Source: Acinetobacter sedimenti (GTDB taxonomy: Bacteria; Pseudomonadota; Gammaproteobacteria; Pseudomonadales; Moraxellaceae). Taken from it: a DNA stretch of 64,000 nucleotides. The position numbers and the translations under genes were made by a program. The stretch is taken from positions 1 through 64,000 of the forward strand of contig NZ_JAKUML010000012.1 of the NCBI RefSeq assembly GCF_022601685.1, in the 5' to 3' direction. The notes under the pieces were generated by a model. The model ran no database searches and was not told the DNA's origin. It saw only the letters and a program-made list of their open reading frames with translations. Shown here piece by piece: positions 8,482 through 18,599 of this stretch (position 1 is the first letter of the stretch; each line of letters opens with the position of its first letter).

Positions 8482-10035
8482 TTAAACGACGGCGAGTTTT
8501 TTCGAGCTTGTTGCTTTCGTTGCAGTGTCAGCCTGTTGATACTGTACGTCATATTCATTCAGATCAAGTTTGGATAAGCGTTGTCTAAGCTTTTTCAATG
8601 ACCACGGCCATGCAGCAAAGTTACGACCATTTTCATCCAAATAGTAGCTCTTACATCCACCGCTATTAAACACAGTTTTCTGAATGTGCTTTTGCACGAG
8701 ATCATTGTGGTTACGAATCACATGAGATTTGATCGAAAACTTGCTGATGGATTTGTCTTTGAACTGCTTTAAACCATCAATCACATAATCAAGCTGTGCT
8801 TCTGCCAATCCAATGAATGAGTCATACACCAAAACATTTGGGCCAAGCATCAAGAATGCGTTTGGCACATGTTCAAGACTTGTGCCGAGATAGGCTTCAG
8901 GTGAGCTATTTTTCCACAGCTCTGACAAAATCTGCCCTTGATCATTTTGCACACGTTTGCCAATCGGCGGATGCGACACTTCAAAGCCAGTCCCCCAAAT
9001 AATCACATCGACTTCATGACGCTCACCATTGGATGCGATCACGGTATTGCCTTCAACTTTGACCAAACCGTGCGGAATTAAAGTCGTGTTGTCTTGTGCA
9101 AGTGCAGGGTAATAGTTGTTTGCGAACAATAGACGTTTACAGCCAATGGTAAAGTTCGGCATGACATTTTTCAGTAATACAGGATCGTCAATCTGCTGTT
9201 TCAGCACTTGTTTAAACAAGGCATCGACAGGTTTTAAAAATGTCGGATTGCGCAGTCCAAAGTTAATCAGATTTAAAGATTGTGCAACGGTTTTGCGCCA
9301 ATTGCGCTGTATCGCAGGATATTTGGCAATCAACGATTTACTAAAATCACCAAGAGGCATATCGGGCTTCGGTACAACCCACGGTGCCGTGCGCTGAAAG
9401 ACAAATAATTCTTTAGCCAATGGTTGGATTTGTGGGACAAACTGAATCGCTGATGCGCCTGTACCAATGACGGCAATACGTTTACCTGTCAGATCATAAT
9501 CATGATTCCAACGTGCCGAGTGGAACATTTCTCCAGTGAAGCCGTCTAAACCATCCAATTGGGGAATCTGTGGCTCGGTGATGGGACCTGTGGCAAAGAT
9601 TGCAGTTTTGCTTTGATATGTTCCTTGATTGGTTTCAAGTGTCCAAAGATGCGTTTCATCATCCCATTTTGCACTAAGTAGTTCGGTATCAAACTGAATG
9701 TTTTTGCGCACATCGAAGTTTTTACTGACTTCAGTCAAATAGTTCAAAATCTCAGGCTGTTTTGCGAATAGATAATTCCATTTCGCACTGGGTGCAAATG
9801 AATAAGAATACAGCGCAGATGGCACATCACAGCCACAACCAGGGTAGCGATTGTCACGCCAAGTCCCGCCAACTTCGCTGGCACGTTCAATCACTTTGTA
9901 ATTGTTTAATCCTGCTTTTTCCAAGCGAATCGCTGCGGCAATCCCTGAAATCCCTGCACCAACCACAAAGGTGTCGTAGATGTGAGAGGGAGTAATTTTT
10001 TTGCTTTGCGAAGTATTTTTTGCTTTAGCTGTCAT
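8482..10035 (-). CDS. Flavin-containing Baeyer-Villiger-type monooxygenase
   Basis: This is an FAD/NADPH enzyme that would insert oxygen into ketones or hydroxylate lipophilic substrates. It has an N-terminal FAD site GAGISG (residues 26-31), the Baeyer-Villiger fingerprint FxGxxxHxxxW as FTGEMFHSARW (166-176), and the NADPH site GTGASA (from 191). The length of 517 residues suits class B monooxygenases. It is the last gene of a leftward run after an SDR and a PF10118 protein, a grouping that resembles the mycobacterial mymA-type cluster. Substrate is unknown. It is probably not AlmA, whose N-terminus reads differently. Confidence 0.85.
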   Translation of the reverse strand: MTAKAKNTSQSKKITPSHIYDTFVVGAGISGIAAAIRLEKAGLNNYKVIERASEVGGTWRDNRYPGCGCDVPSALYSYSFAPSAKWNYLFAKQPEILNYLTEVSKNFDVRKNIQFDTELLSAKWDDETHLWTLETNQGTYQSKTAIFATGPITEPQIPQLDGLDGFTGEMFHSARWNHDYDLTGKRIAVIGTGASAIQFVPQIQPLAKELFVFQRTAPWVVPKPDMPLGDFSKSLIAKYPAIQRNWRKTVAQSLNLINFGLRNPTFLKPVDALFKQVLKQQIDDPVLLKNVMPNFTIGCKRLLFANNYYPALAQDNTTLIPHGLVKVEGNTVIASNGERHEVDVIIWGTGFEVSHPPIGKRVQNDQGQILSELWKNSSPEAYLGTSLEHVPNAFLMLGPNVLVYDSFIGLAEAQLDYVIDGLKQFKDKSISKFSIKSHVIRNHNDLVQKHIQKTVFNSGGCKSYYLDENGRNFAAWPWSLKKLRQRLSKLDLNEYDVQYQQADTATKATSSKKLAVV

Positions 10036-10119
10036 GAGGAGTCTACCTATTTAGGTCATTTTGTACTTAGAGTCTAAGATGATGTCTTGCAATCTAAGGT
10101 CTGAAAATCATTCACAAAA

Positions 10120-10950
10120 TTATTTTAAAAACTGGTAAGAAAAGCCAACAAACTTGTTGTACATGGTCGGCGAAGTACGTTTCATTGACCAAAACACTTT
10201 GGCATCAATCTGAGGAATGGTGTACAGCTCGCCCTTGTCCAAACGATCTAATGTCAGTTTTGCCACAGCATCGCTAGTAGTGAACGCATAATTCATCAAG
10301 GCATGATCAGCAAGTTTGGAGTAGCGATTGTCCAAGCGACCATTTTTGATGATATTGGTTGGCACAAGCGTAGGGCAGAGTACATTGACCTTGATGTCAA
10401 AAGGACGCAGTTCAGAAGACAAAGTTTCTGAGAGTGCTAAAACACCTGCCTTCGTCACATTGTAGGCACTCATCTCAGGCGCTGCGGTATAGGATGCCGC
10501 CGATGCCACATTGATAATTGCACCTTTACCCGATTTCTTAAATTTCGGCACAAAAGCATGACAGCCGTGAATCACGCCCCATAGATTGACGTTCATACAC
10601 CATTGCCAATCCTCTAGGCTGACTTCATCAAACTTACCGCCTAAGCCAACGCCTGCATTGTTAATGATCAGCGTAGGCGCTTGACCGAATAAGCGTTCCG
10701 CTTCATCCGCCATTTTCATCACTTGTTCTGCCTGACCGACATCACATTGATAGGTAAATGCTTTTGCGCCCAGACTTTCGATCAGATCAACCGTTTCTTC
10801 TGCTGATGCAAGATTGATATCTGCACATAGTATCGTTCCACCACGCTTTGCGAGATCTAATGCAAAGCTACGTCCGATACCACTGCCTGCACCAGTCACC
10901 ACTGCAAAAGCATTTTGACTTGGCTTGGTTTTTTTCTTAAAAATACTCAT
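10120..10950 (-). CDS. Short-chain dehydrogenase/reductase
   Basis: This is an NAD(P)-dependent oxidoreductase of the classical SDR family. The Rossmann motif TGAGSGIG is at residues 19-26, NNAG at 97-100, and the catalytic Tyr163-x3-Lys167 in SAYNVTKAG with an upstream Ser. A C-terminal extension beyond the core ends FSYQFLK. It lies 36 bases after the PF10118 gene and 84 bases before the monooxygenase, so the three are probably co-transcribed. It may interconvert an alcohol and the carbonyl substrate or product of the monooxygenase. Confidence 0.87.
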   Translation of the reverse strand: MSIFKKKTKPSQNAFAVVTGAGSGIGRSFALDLAKRGGTILCADINLASAEETVDLIESLGAKAFTYQCDVGQAEQVMKMADEAERLFGQAPTLIINNAGVGLGGKFDEVSLEDWQWCMNVNLWGVIHGCHAFVPKFKKSGKGAIINVASAASYTAAPEMSAYNVTKAGVLALSETLSSELRPFDIKVNVLCPTLVPTNIIKNGRLDNRYSKLADHALMNYAFTTSDAVAKLTLDRLDKGELYTIPQIDAKVFWSMKRTSPTMYNKFVGFSYQFLK

Positions 10951-10986
10951 TCACATTTACTCTAAAACTTTTTAAATAGGATTTGC

Positions 10987-11952
10987 TTAGTTGCGCACAG
11001 GCGGAATAAATTGCTTGACGAAATACGGTGCAAGTGCGCCACCTTCTTCGAGTAATTTTTTCTCGAAATAGGCCAAATGTGCAGAGTTGTCATAATCATT
11101 TGGATGGAATGATGGGCGGAGATAATCCCAAATTTTGTTTTGCGTACTACCGAATACACCGTCTTTTGGACTAAAGATCAGGCGGACACCACGTCGAGCA
11201 TCTTTCCAAAATTTAGGCGTCAACATGGCTTTTGGTTTACGCAGTGCAGGAACAAAAAGTGTCGCAAATGGAATCAAGCCTAGAATGGTGAAGTACGCCA
11301 AAAAGAACCCGCTAATACGCAGTGGATAATTACCATTTAAAGTTTGATAAACATCGTAAGCCACATCTTTGTGCTCAGATTCTTCGAGCATGTGCCACAT
11401 CCACATCGCTCGTGTTTTGGCATCGTCGGTCGCATAGAATGCTTCTTCATGTTCCATCATGTATTCCGCCAGTACAGCGGTAAAATGCTCAATGCCTGCC
11501 ATTAAAGAGAGCTTCAACGGTTGAGGAAATTTTAAGAAAATATGATCAAAAAATTGCTCACCTAAAAAACGGTATAGCTTCACAGGATAATTAATCGCCT
11601 GATCGGCAATTGCATCGTTAAATTCGTTATGCAGTTTTGAATGCAAAGCCTCTTGACCGATTAGGGAAGTGACACGTTGTTTTAAAATTGGATCTTTCAA
11701 TTGGTCACGGTGATGGCGAGCTGTTTCAATCACCAAATCTTCACCATAAGTCAAAAATACCGATAACGTAGCAAAGAAGATTGTGGCAAATTCATTGTTG
11801 CGATAAAACTCAATGTTGATCTCACGACCTTGGAATCCGATCTGCAAATGACGAATTGGAATTGCAGAACGATTGGCATAATCCGAAACTTTAATATGTT
11901 TCTTTAAGTTCATTGTTTCGGTAATCAGATTGCGAACTGAAAGCGTAGTCAT
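10987..11952 (-). CDS. Metal-dependent hydrolase of the PF10118 family
   Basis: The protein matches the predicted metal-dependent hydrolase family PF10118, which is common next to SDR and flavin monooxygenase genes in Acinetobacter, Pseudomonas and mycobacteria. It is largely helical and carries three Glu/His motifs of ferritin-like di-metal type: EALH (101-104), IEH (154-156) and ESEH (191-194), which suggests a bound metal pair. I used the ATG at 11952. An in-frame TTG at 11988 would add 12 residues with no better start signal. Biochemical function is not established. Confidence 0.82.
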   Translation of the reverse strand: MTTLSVRNLITETMNLKKHIKVSDYANRSAIPIRHLQIGFQGREINIEFYRNNEFATIFFATLSVFLTYGEDLVIETARHHRDQLKDPILKQRVTSLIGQEALHSKLHNEFNDAIADQAINYPVKLYRFLGEQFFDHIFLKFPQPLKLSLMAGIEHFTAVLAEYMMEHEEAFYATDDAKTRAMWMWHMLEESEHKDVAYDVYQTLNGNYPLRISGFFLAYFTILGLIPFATLFVPALRKPKAMLTPKFWKDARRGVRLIFSPKDGVFGSTQNKIWDYLRPSFHPNDYDNSAHLAYFEKKLLEEGGALAPYFVKQFIPPVRN

Positions 11953-12245
11953 GAGAGAATTCCGAATAATTTTTTTATCACTTGGCAAATCAATGGGTCA
12001 AAACAGACAGCAGGATTTGTCAGAAAACGAGATATAGATGCTTCGAAAAGTCGGTGAAACTTTGTTCAAAACATCAGCGTTAAATTGAGTATAGAAAAAA
12101 ACGGCACATGATCTTTGGCGAAAAACAACGGATCAATTGGCAAAAAGTGACAATATCGAAGGATACATGTAGTTATAGGACAATTGAGTTTTTCACTGTC
12201 CTTTAATGACAAAGTGCATCAAATTGCAGAAATTAATAAACGTCT
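11953..12245. promoter_or_regulatory. Upstream region of the PF10118-SDR-monooxygenase run
   Basis: This gap holds no convincing gene. It must contain the promoter of the leftward run, since a terminator for the gene upstream lies at its right end. Two operator-like elements are visible: TGGCA-N5-TGACA at 12138-12152, and an imperfect inverted repeat AGGACA...TGTCCT at 12177-12202. Either could bind a regulator of the AraC or TetR type. This is inference from pattern only. Confidence 0.4.
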
Positions 12246-12281
12246 AAAAATATAAAAAAGCGCCCAATTGTGGACGCTTTG
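12246..12281 (-). terminator. Intrinsic terminator after the DUF4442 gene
   Basis: Read leftward, a 9-bp stem with one internal mismatch (AAAGCG-CCA) and a 4-base loop is followed by a T-rich tract. It lies about 35 bases past the stop of the DUF4442 gene, separating it from the PF10118 run. Confidence 0.75.
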
Positions 12282-12314
12282 AAACAAGTATTTTACTTGT
12301 GAAAAATGGCGCAA

Positions 12315-12815
12315 TTAAGCTATTTTTTTCTTTTTAGGTAGCCATGCCCAAACCATTTTGCATTCGATCGGCGATTGACCAGAATCATCAACCACAGAGA
12401 TCGGGATTTCTAACGATGCTTTGTCATTATCCAAGATGAATTGCTGTTGCTCAGCGCTTAAAGTTGCCGTTGCTGTTAAACCACCTGAAGCAACTTTGAG
12501 ATAATCCACCTGCAAAGTTTTGATCAACAAAATTCGATCGTCAGGCACATTCAAACCTGTGACAAAACCTGTTGCGGTTTCTGCCAAAAGCGCCATCGCC
12601 GCAGCATGCACGCCCTTGATGTGGTTTTGCATATTGCGATGGTTTTCGATGCGCACCACGACTTTTTCTTTACTCACTTCGAGGTAGCGAATATTTGCCG
12701 TGCCGACCATCGGTACGATACGACCAAAAGTTTTGCTCCAAATCGTCGTGCGAAGTGCCTTCGGAAGTTTACTGGTCGCTTGGACGACTTTATAAAGGCG
12801 ATTGTTTTTAGCCAT
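12315..12815 (-). CDS. DUF4442 hotdog-fold protein (thioesterase-like)
   Basis: This 166-residue protein belongs to the DUF4442 family, which has a hotdog fold related to the PaaI/YiiD thioesterases. The central part, HIKGVHAAAMALLAETATG, is the helix that carries active-site residues in the family. The ends are basic (MAKNNRLYK and PKKKKIA). It has its own downstream terminator, so it is transcribed apart from the PF10118 run, though the two lie side by side on one strand. Substrate unknown. Confidence 0.8.
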   Translation of the reverse strand: MAKNNRLYKVVQATSKLPKALRTTIWSKTFGRIVPMVGTANIRYLEVSKEKVVVRIENHRNMQNHIKGVHAAAMALLAETATGFVTGLNVPDDRILLIKTLQVDYLKVASGGLTATATLSAEQQQFILDNDKASLEIPISVVDDSGQSPIECKMVWAWLPKKKKIA

Positions 12816-12877
12816 GTTACACCTGTAAATAATGGAAGAATTAAAAGCTTTTCAGATTAAGCGAAAAACGTAGTCGA

Positions 12878-13366
12878 TTAGTCCTTGAAGTTATTGAATT
12901 GCAAAGGTACGCCAAATTGCTCTTCACGCAAGAACGCCATCAGGCTTTGCAAGGTGTCACGTTTCTTATCAGTGACACGAATCTTGTCACCTTGAATCGA
13001 AGATTGCACTTTGATGCCACTTTCTTTAATGGCTTTGTTAATTTTTTTTGCGGTATCCGAGTCAAGGCCATCTTTGAGTTTGATCACTTGTACAAAGTTT
13101 TTCCCTGAAGCGGCCGCTTTTTGCGGGTCGAGTGCTTGGATATCGACTTTACGTTTGAAGAAGTGATTTTCAAGCATCGAATAGACTTGCTCACACTGAA
13201 AGTCGCTTTCTGTAGAGATTTTGATCTCTTTCGATTTTTCATTCAACTCAATCGAAACATCTTGTCCACGGAAGTCAAAACGGGTGGCAATTTCTTTTTG
13301 TGTATTCTGTACAGCGTGGTTCACTTCAAAAATTTCCAACTCGGAAACAATATCAAAAGATGGCAT
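12878..13366 (-). CDS. yajQ: YajQ family nucleotide-binding protein
   Basis: YajQ (UPF0234) proteins bind nucleotides, and some bind cyclic-di-GMP. The sequence opens MPSFDIVSELE as the family does, contains ATRFDFRG, and ends GVPLQFNNFKD, the typical C-terminus. Its 162 residues are normal. It is divergent from the rhodanese gene. Confidence 0.93.
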   Translation of the reverse strand: MPSFDIVSELEIFEVNHAVQNTQKEIATRFDFRGQDVSIELNEKSKEIKISTESDFQCEQVYSMLENHFFKRKVDIQALDPQKAAASGKNFVQVIKLKDGLDSDTAKKINKAIKESGIKVQSSIQGDKIRVTDKKRDTLQSLMAFLREEQFGVPLQFNNFKD

Positions 13367-13447
13367 AACAATAGACCTTTACAACACGAAATAATATTGA
13401 GATGCTAAGGGGGTTTTCTGTTTTTGCCAAGTGCTAATGGAGTAAGA

Positions 13448-13759
13448 ATGATCCGCAAGCAAGAAATTACCACCTTTGAATATCCAGAAGGTGCGATTAT
13501 TTGGGATGTACGTGATTCAAAATCTTTTGCCGAAGGTCATTTGCCTGGGGCGGTCAATCAACCTATCGACAATATTGATGCCCAGCAACTACAAAACGTG
13601 CCAACGGGTACACCAGTCTATATCTTGTGTGGTGGTGGGAGCAAAGCACCTCGTGCCGCAGAACTGCTCGAAAGCTTCGATGATTCACGTGAATATGTGG
13701 TGCTCATGGGCGGTACACGTGCCGCAAAAGCAGCAGGCGTGATTTTAGAGCAGGGTTAA
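13448..13759 (+). CDS. Single-domain rhodanese-like protein
   Basis: This is a 103-residue rhodanese domain of the GlpE/PspE size, likely a sulfur carrier. It has the entry motif IWDVRDSKSFAEGHLPGAVN and a catalytic Cys at residue 61 in the loop CGGGSKA. In this loop the Arg usual in thiosulfate sulfurtransferases is replaced, so substrate use may differ. The ATG at 13448 has GGAG 5-8 bases upstream; an upstream TTG would add 8 residues. A bidirectional terminator follows. Confidence 0.85.
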   Translation: MIRKQEITTFEYPEGAIIWDVRDSKSFAEGHLPGAVNQPIDNIDAQQLQNVPTGTPVYILCGGGSKAPRAAELLESFDDSREYVVLMGGTRAAKAAGVILEQG

Positions 13760-13814
13760 CTGCTGACAGAAAAATTGTAAATAAGTTTAATGTTCATCAC
13801 GCAAAATGAGTATT

Positions 13815-13843
13815 AAAAATGGCGCATTGATTGCGCCATTTTT
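13815..13843. terminator. Bidirectional intrinsic terminator
   Basis: A perfect 12-bp stem (AAAAATGGCGCA and its complement) with a 5-base loop provides T-runs on both strands. It lies between the convergent rhodanese and peroxiredoxin genes. Confidence 0.92.
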
Positions 13844-13873
13844 GTATTTCAACTTTACAAAAAAACGTTAAAT

Positions 13874-14515
13874 TTAGTCCTTATTCGGCTGTGGCGTTAG
13901 ACGCAAATACGGCTTAACAGCTTTGTAGCCTTTCGGGAAGCGTTCTTTGATTTCTGCTTCATCTTTGATCGATGGCACAATCACCACATCATCACCATCT
14001 TGCCAGTTGGCAGGAGTAGCGACTTTGTAGTTGTCGGTCAATTGCAATGAATCAATCACACGAAGCACTTCGTTAAAGTTACGTCCAGTCGAAGCAGGGT
14101 AGGTGATGATCAACCGTACTTTTTTGTTCGGGTCGATAATCACCAATGAGCGTACAGTCGCTGTTTCGCTTGCGTTTGGGTGAATGAAACCATATAGCTC
14201 TGATACTTTACGATCTGCATCTGCTAAGATTGGGAAGTTCACTGTGGTATTTTGTGTTTCGTTGATGTCATTAATCCAGCCTTTGTGCGACTCAACGTCA
14301 TCGACTGAAAGCGCAATCGCTTTGACACTACGCTTGGCAAATTCGTCTTTGAGCTTTGCGGTAAAGCCAAGCTCAGTGGTGCAGACAGGCGTGTAGTCCG
14401 CAGGGTGTGAGAACAAAACCCCCCAACCATCGCCGAGATAATCATAAAAACTGATTTGCCCTTCGTTCGAATCTTGTTGGAAATCAGGTGCGGTGTCGCC
14501 AAGACGTAAACTCAT
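13874..14515 (-). CDS. 1-Cys peroxiredoxin (Prx6-type, AhpC/TSA family)
   Basis: This thiol peroxidase reduces hydrogen or alkyl peroxides. The peroxidatic Cys45 is in HPADYTPVCTTELG, which follows the PxxxTxxC rule. The C-terminal domain with PYLRLTPQP is typical for the Prx6 subfamily. The 213-residue length fits, and no resolving Cys is evident. It is transcribed alone, leftward, from a 477-base gap shared with secA. Confidence 0.92.
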   Translation of the reverse strand: MSLRLGDTAPDFQQDSNEGQISFYDYLGDGWGVLFSHPADYTPVCTTELGFTAKLKDEFAKRSVKAIALSVDDVESHKGWINDINETQNTTVNFPILADADRKVSELYGFIHPNASETATVRSLVIIDPNKKVRLIITYPASTGRNFNEVLRVIDSLQLTDNYKVATPANWQDGDDVVIVPSIKDEAEIKERFPKGYKAVKPYLRLTPQPNKD

Positions 14516-14992
14516 TTTTTCTGTCCTCTATTGTTTGTTGCTTTTCAAATCTATATCAAATCACTCTGTACGAATCGATGAAATGCACAGAAACGATCTG
14601 ATAGATCAATCATAATATGCACCGAATACTTTTCAATGCAAAGTGAAGTTTTTGCATTTGGTTATCAGAAAATTTCATAACACTTTTTAAGCTATTGATC
14701 GCTCTATGCTTGTCGAGAGTTTGTATTGATGATTCGCTGATGTAGCATTTTGTAAGCTATAAATCATCATCGATATTTTGTAGTTATCAAAAAAGTCGAT
14801 GAAAAAATGTGAAAACCCCTTGTACTTGTCATTTCAGTCCTCATAATATCCGATGAATAGGTTTTTCTTAAAATTATATTGATTTTCTAGACAGGTTGTT
14901 TGGGTTGATTCGGTGAAAATCGTATTGATTGCACAAGGAACTAAGCACCTTAATAGTTAAAGACAACTTGAACAGAGACAGAGAGTTTATAC
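14516..14992. promoter_or_regulatory. 477-base divergent region between the peroxiredoxin gene and secA
   Basis: This AT-rich gap holds no open frame with coding character. It should carry the peroxiredoxin promoter on the left and the secA promoter on the right. The best secA candidate is listed separately at 14820-14847, leaving a leader of about 140 bases before secA. I saw no secM-like upstream open frame and no clear OxyR palindrome. Confidence 0.5.
14820..14847 (+). promoter_or_regulatory. Candidate sigma70 promoter of secA
   Basis: TTGTAC (14820-14825) and CATAAT (14842-14847) are separated by 16 bases, upstream of secA. Matches to consensus are moderate. Confidence 0.4.
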
Positions 14993-17749
14993 ATGTTGGC
15001 AAGTCTGGTCGGAGGTATCTTCGGTACAAAAAATGAGCGAGAGCTCAAAAGAATGCGTAAAATCGTAGAACAAGTGAACGCACTCGAACCGTCGATATCC
15101 AGTCTTAGCGATGCAGGCTTAACTGCAAAAACCCAAGAATTTAAAGAACGTTTTAAAAATGGCGATAGTTTGAATAAGCTGATGCCTGAAGCGTTTGCGG
15201 TGTGTCGCGAGGCGTCGAAGCGTGTCATGGGTATGCGCCATTATGATGTGCAGTTGATCGGTGGTGTCACCTTGCATGAAGGTAAAATTGCCGAGATGCG
15301 TACAGGTGAGGGTAAAACCTTAATGGCAACGCTGGCGTGTTATCTCAATGCTTTGAGTGGCAACGGCGTGCATGTGATTACCGTGAATGATTACTTGGCA
15401 CAACGTGATGCGGAATTGAACCGTCCATTGTTTGAGTTCTTAGGGCTTACAGTCGGTACGATTTACTCGATGCAAGCGCCAAGCGAAAAGTTTCAAGCGT
15501 ATCAGTCGGATATTACCTACGGGACGAATAACGAATTTGGCTTTGATTATCTTCGTGACAACATGGTGTTTTCACTGGAAGAGAAGAAGCAACGTGGCTT
15601 GCACTATGCCATCATCGATGAGGTCGATTCGATCCTGATTGATGAAGCACGTACACCACTCATCATTTCTGGTCAGAGTGAAGATTCATCACAGCTTTAT
15701 ATGATGATCAATAACATTCCGCCGAAGCTTCATGCACAAAAAGAAGAAAAAGTACCCGATGGCGGACATTTTTGGATCGATGAAAAACAACGTCAGATCG
15801 AAATTACCGAAGTGGGTTTCGAAACCATTGAAGATGAACTAATCAAGCTGGGCTTATTAGAAGCAGGCGATAGTCTATATTCTGCAAGTAATTTAAATCT
15901 ATTGCATCATGCAACCGCTGCGATTCGTGCGCATTATCTCTATCAGCGTAACGTACATTACATCATCGGTCTGAATCCAACTTCGCAAAAGCAAGAAGTG
16001 ATTATCGTCGATGAAAATACTGGTCGTACCATGCCAGGTCGTCGTTGGTCAGAAGGTTTGCATCAAGCGGTAGAAGCCAAAGAAGGTTTGGAAGTTCAAC
16101 CTGAAAACCAAACCATGGCGACCACGACTTTCCAAAACTATTTCCGCCTATATCGTAAACTCTCTGGTATGACAGGTACAGCCGATACTGAAGCGGCGGA
16201 AATGAAAGAAATTTATGGTCTAGATGTGGTGATCATTCCGACGCACCGTCCAATGATTCGTAATGACCAAAACGATCTGATTTATCTGACTAAAGATGGC
16301 AAATATAACGCCATTATCCAAGAGATCACTCGTGTGCGTGAGTCAGGTGTTGCGCCGATTTTGATTGGTACAGCGACCATCGAAGCCAGTGAAATTTTAT
16401 CTGAAAAATTAAACCAAGCGGGTATTCGCCACGAAGTATTAAATGCAAAACAGCATGAGCGTGAAGCAGACATTATTGCCCAAGCAGGTAGCCCAAATTC
16501 AGTGACCATTGCCACCAATATGGCAGGTCGTGGTACGGATATTTTGCTTGGTGGTAACTGGCGTGCCAAGTTAGAACATATTGAAAATCACACTGAAGAT
16601 GACGAACAGCGTCTGTTCGCAGAATGGCGTGAGAACAATAAAGCAGTCCTTGAGTCAGGTGGTCTACACATCATTGGTTCTGAGCGTCACGAATCACGTC
16701 GTATTGACAATCAGCTACGTGGTCGTGCGGGTCGTCAAGGCGATCCAGGTGTATCACGTTTTTACTTGTCGCTTGAAGATGATTTGATGCGTATCTTTGC
16801 GGGTGATCGTGTGGTTGCGATGATGCGAGGTATGGGCTTAAAAGAAGATGAAGCGATTGAACACAAAATGGTTTCTCGCTCAATCGAAAATGCACAGCGC
16901 AAAGTCGAATCACGTAACTTCGATATCCGTAAAAACTTGCTCAAATATGATGATGTGAATAATGAGCAACGTAAGATCATTTACTCACAACGTGATGAAG
17001 TGTTGTCTGAGCCAAGTCTACAAGACGGTATTGAAGACATGCACCGTGATGTGGTCAAAGCCATGATTGCTAACTTCATTCCACCTGAGTCGATTCATGA
17101 CCAATGGAATATTGATGGGCTTGAAGATGCGCTACGCAAAGATCTAGGTATTACTTTACCTATCAGTCATTGGCTTAAGGTTAATCGCCGTCTTGATGAA
17201 GAAGGTTTGATTGAGCGTATCACCGATGAAGTGCTTGCACGTTATCAACATCGTCGTAGCTTGATGGAAGCAGATTCAGCGGCAATGCTTGAACGTCATT
17301 TTATGCTTCAATCTTTAGATAAGCATTGGAAAGATCATTTGGCTGCGATGGACTATCTACGTCAAGGGATTCATTTGCGTGGTTATGCACAGAAGAATCC
17401 TGAGCAAGAGTATAAAAAAGAAGCCTTTAACCTTTTTGTAAATATGCTCGGTGTGATCAAGACCGATGTTGTCACTGACCTATCTCGTGTGCATATTCCA
17501 AGTCCTGAAGAAGTTGTTGAGCTTGAAGCACAACAACAGCAACAAGCGAGAGAGATGGCGCTCAGCTTTGAGCATAACGAAGTTGATGGCATTACAGGTG
17601 AAGTTACCGAAGATGCAGATACACAAGGTGGTGTAACCTTGTCACGAGGTGCATCTGGGCAACTTGAGATAAAGCCACCTTCAAGCCGAAATGCGCCTTG
17701 TCCTTGTGGTTCAGGATTAAAATATAAACAGTGTCACGGAAAGATTTAA
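14993..17749 (+). CDS. secA: SecA, preprotein translocase ATPase
   Basis: SecA drives secretory proteins through SecYEG. The 918-residue protein has all expected parts: an N-terminus starting [17 protein letters not shown], Walker A in [11 protein letters not shown], the DEAD-type box [19 protein letters not shown], the preprotein cross-linking domain, the second helicase lobe with [16 protein letters not shown] and [11 protein letters not shown], and the C-terminal zinc-binding SEC-C tail [17 protein letters not shown] Gln-rich linker precedes the tail. A terminator follows 11 bases after the stop. Confidence 0.98.
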   Translation: MLASLVGGIFGTKNERELKRMRKIVEQVNALEPSISSLSDAGLTAKTQEFKERFKNGDSLNKLMPEAFAVCREASKRVMGMRHYDVQLIGGVTLHEGKIAEMRTGEGKTLMATLACYLNALSGNGVHVITVNDYLAQRDAELNRPLFEFLGLTVGTIYSMQAPSEKFQAYQSDITYGTNNEFGFDYLRDNMVFSLEEKKQRGLHYAIIDEVDSILIDEARTPLIISGQSEDSSQLYMMINNIPPKLHAQKEEKVPDGGHFWIDEKQRQIEITEVGFETIEDELIKLGLLEAGDSLYSASNLNLLHHATAAIRAHYLYQRNVHYIIGLNPTSQKQEVIIVDENTGRTMPGRRWSEGLHQAVEAKEGLEVQPENQTMATTTFQNYFRLYRKLSGMTGTADTEAAEMKEIYGLDVVIIPTHRPMIRNDQNDLIYLTKDGKYNAIIQEITRVRESGVAPILIGTATIEASEILSEKLNQAGIRHEVLNAKQHEREADIIAQAGSPNSVTIATNMAGRGTDILLGGNWRAKLEHIENHTEDDEQRLFAEWRENNKAVLESGGLHIIGSERHESRRIDNQLRGRAGRQGDPGVSRFYLSLEDDLMRIFAGDRVVAMMRGMGLKEDEAIEHKMVSRSIENAQRKVESRNFDIRKNLLKYDDVNNEQRKIIYSQRDEVLSEPSLQDGIEDMHRDVVKAMIANFIPPESIHDQWNIDGLEDALRKDLGITLPISHWLKVNRRLDEEGLIERITDEVLARYQHRRSLMEADSAAMLERHFMLQSLDKHWKDHLAAMDYLRQGIHLRGYAQKNPEQEYKKEAFNLFVNMLGVIKTDVVTDLSRVHIPSPEEVVELEAQQQQQAREMALSFEHNEVDGITGEVTEDADTQGGVTLSRGASGQLEIKPPSSRNAPCPCGSGLKYKQCHGKI

Positions 17750-17760
17750 TCTTTTTTAAC

Positions 17761-17789
17761 AAAAAGGTAGCTCACGTAGCTACCTTTTT
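17761..17789 (+). terminator. Intrinsic terminator of secA
   Basis: A perfect 12-bp stem (AAAAAGGTAGCT and its complement) with loop CACGT ends in a T-run, directly after secA. Confidence 0.93.
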
Positions 17790-17978
17790 CGTGTTTAATA
17801 AGGCGTAGAATTTTAGTCCGCTATACGATGTTCGGTTTTTCAAAAACTCAAAAAGTGCTTTGAGTGGAAAGCGTGTATGTACTGAGATGAGAAACCAAAG
17901 TGAAAGATGCTCAAGTGAAGAGCGATGACTTTGCAATACAAGTTAAAGACTTTGCAAGATGAATTAAAAGGTTTATCC

Positions 17979-18581
17979 ATGAAATTAAAAAGCATGAAAC
18001 TTAAAAGTATGAAATTAAATACCCTGTTGACCAGTTTGGTTGTTATTTTACCAGTAAGTATGACGAGCTTCGCCAATGAGCCAGTCGCCAATACTACAGC
18101 GGATACGACAATGACTGTTCCAGTCAGTGTGCCTACGGTTCAGTTTGATGAGCAAACGAGTGCTGATGCTGTGACTGCAAATGTTGCGCCGTCAATTGAG
18201 GAGGCGACAACATCGCCATCAATGACTGTCAAAGCTGCAACAGTACAATCAGCGACAAGCTTGCCAAATGTACATGCGACACAAGACCGTGAAAATACAG
18301 TATTTGTCAGCCCTCGAACTGGAATGCGTTATTCTGTAAGTAATCCTTCAAACCGCAAAATTATTTTCCAAACGGAAGGGCTGAAACCCGTTACCGCCCA
18401 AAATGTAGATCGCATTCAAGCGACAAACCCGATGATTTCATCAGAAAGTCAGCAACAAGCAAAACAAAAACTATTAGATTTGGCAGGCATACAGCCAACG
18501 CCAGTGCAAGCACCAGCCAGTCCAGTTGCTCCTGAAACACAAACGGTAGCGACAACATCTGCTCAGACAGATGCACAATAA
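17979..18581 (+). CDS. Exported protein of unknown function with repeated MKLKS start
   Basis: I do not recognise this 200-residue protein. It has a signal peptide (hydrophobic segment then SMTSFA before NEPVAN), a Thr/Ala/Val-rich low-complexity middle, a short ordered-looking block (NTVFVSPRTGMRYSVSNP, then IIFQTEGLKPV), and a Gln/Ala/Pro-rich tail. The start region is odd: MKLKS-MKLKS-MKLN gives three in-frame ATGs 15 bases apart. The first ATG has AAAGG about 8 bases upstream, so I chose it. It lies 18 bases upstream of the MliC-like lipoprotein and is probably co-transcribed with it. Confidence 0.7.
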   Translation: MKLKSMKLKSMKLNTLLTSLVVILPVSMTSFANEPVANTTADTTMTVPVSVPTVQFDEQTSADAVTANVAPSIEEATTSPSMTVKAATVQSATSLPNVHATQDRENTVFVSPRTGMRYSVSNPSNRKIIFQTEGLKPVTAQNVDRIQATNPMISSESQQQAKQKLLDLAGIQPTPVQAPASPVAPETQTVATTSAQTDAQ

Positions 18582-18599
18582 CCTGCCATTGGTGATCGT

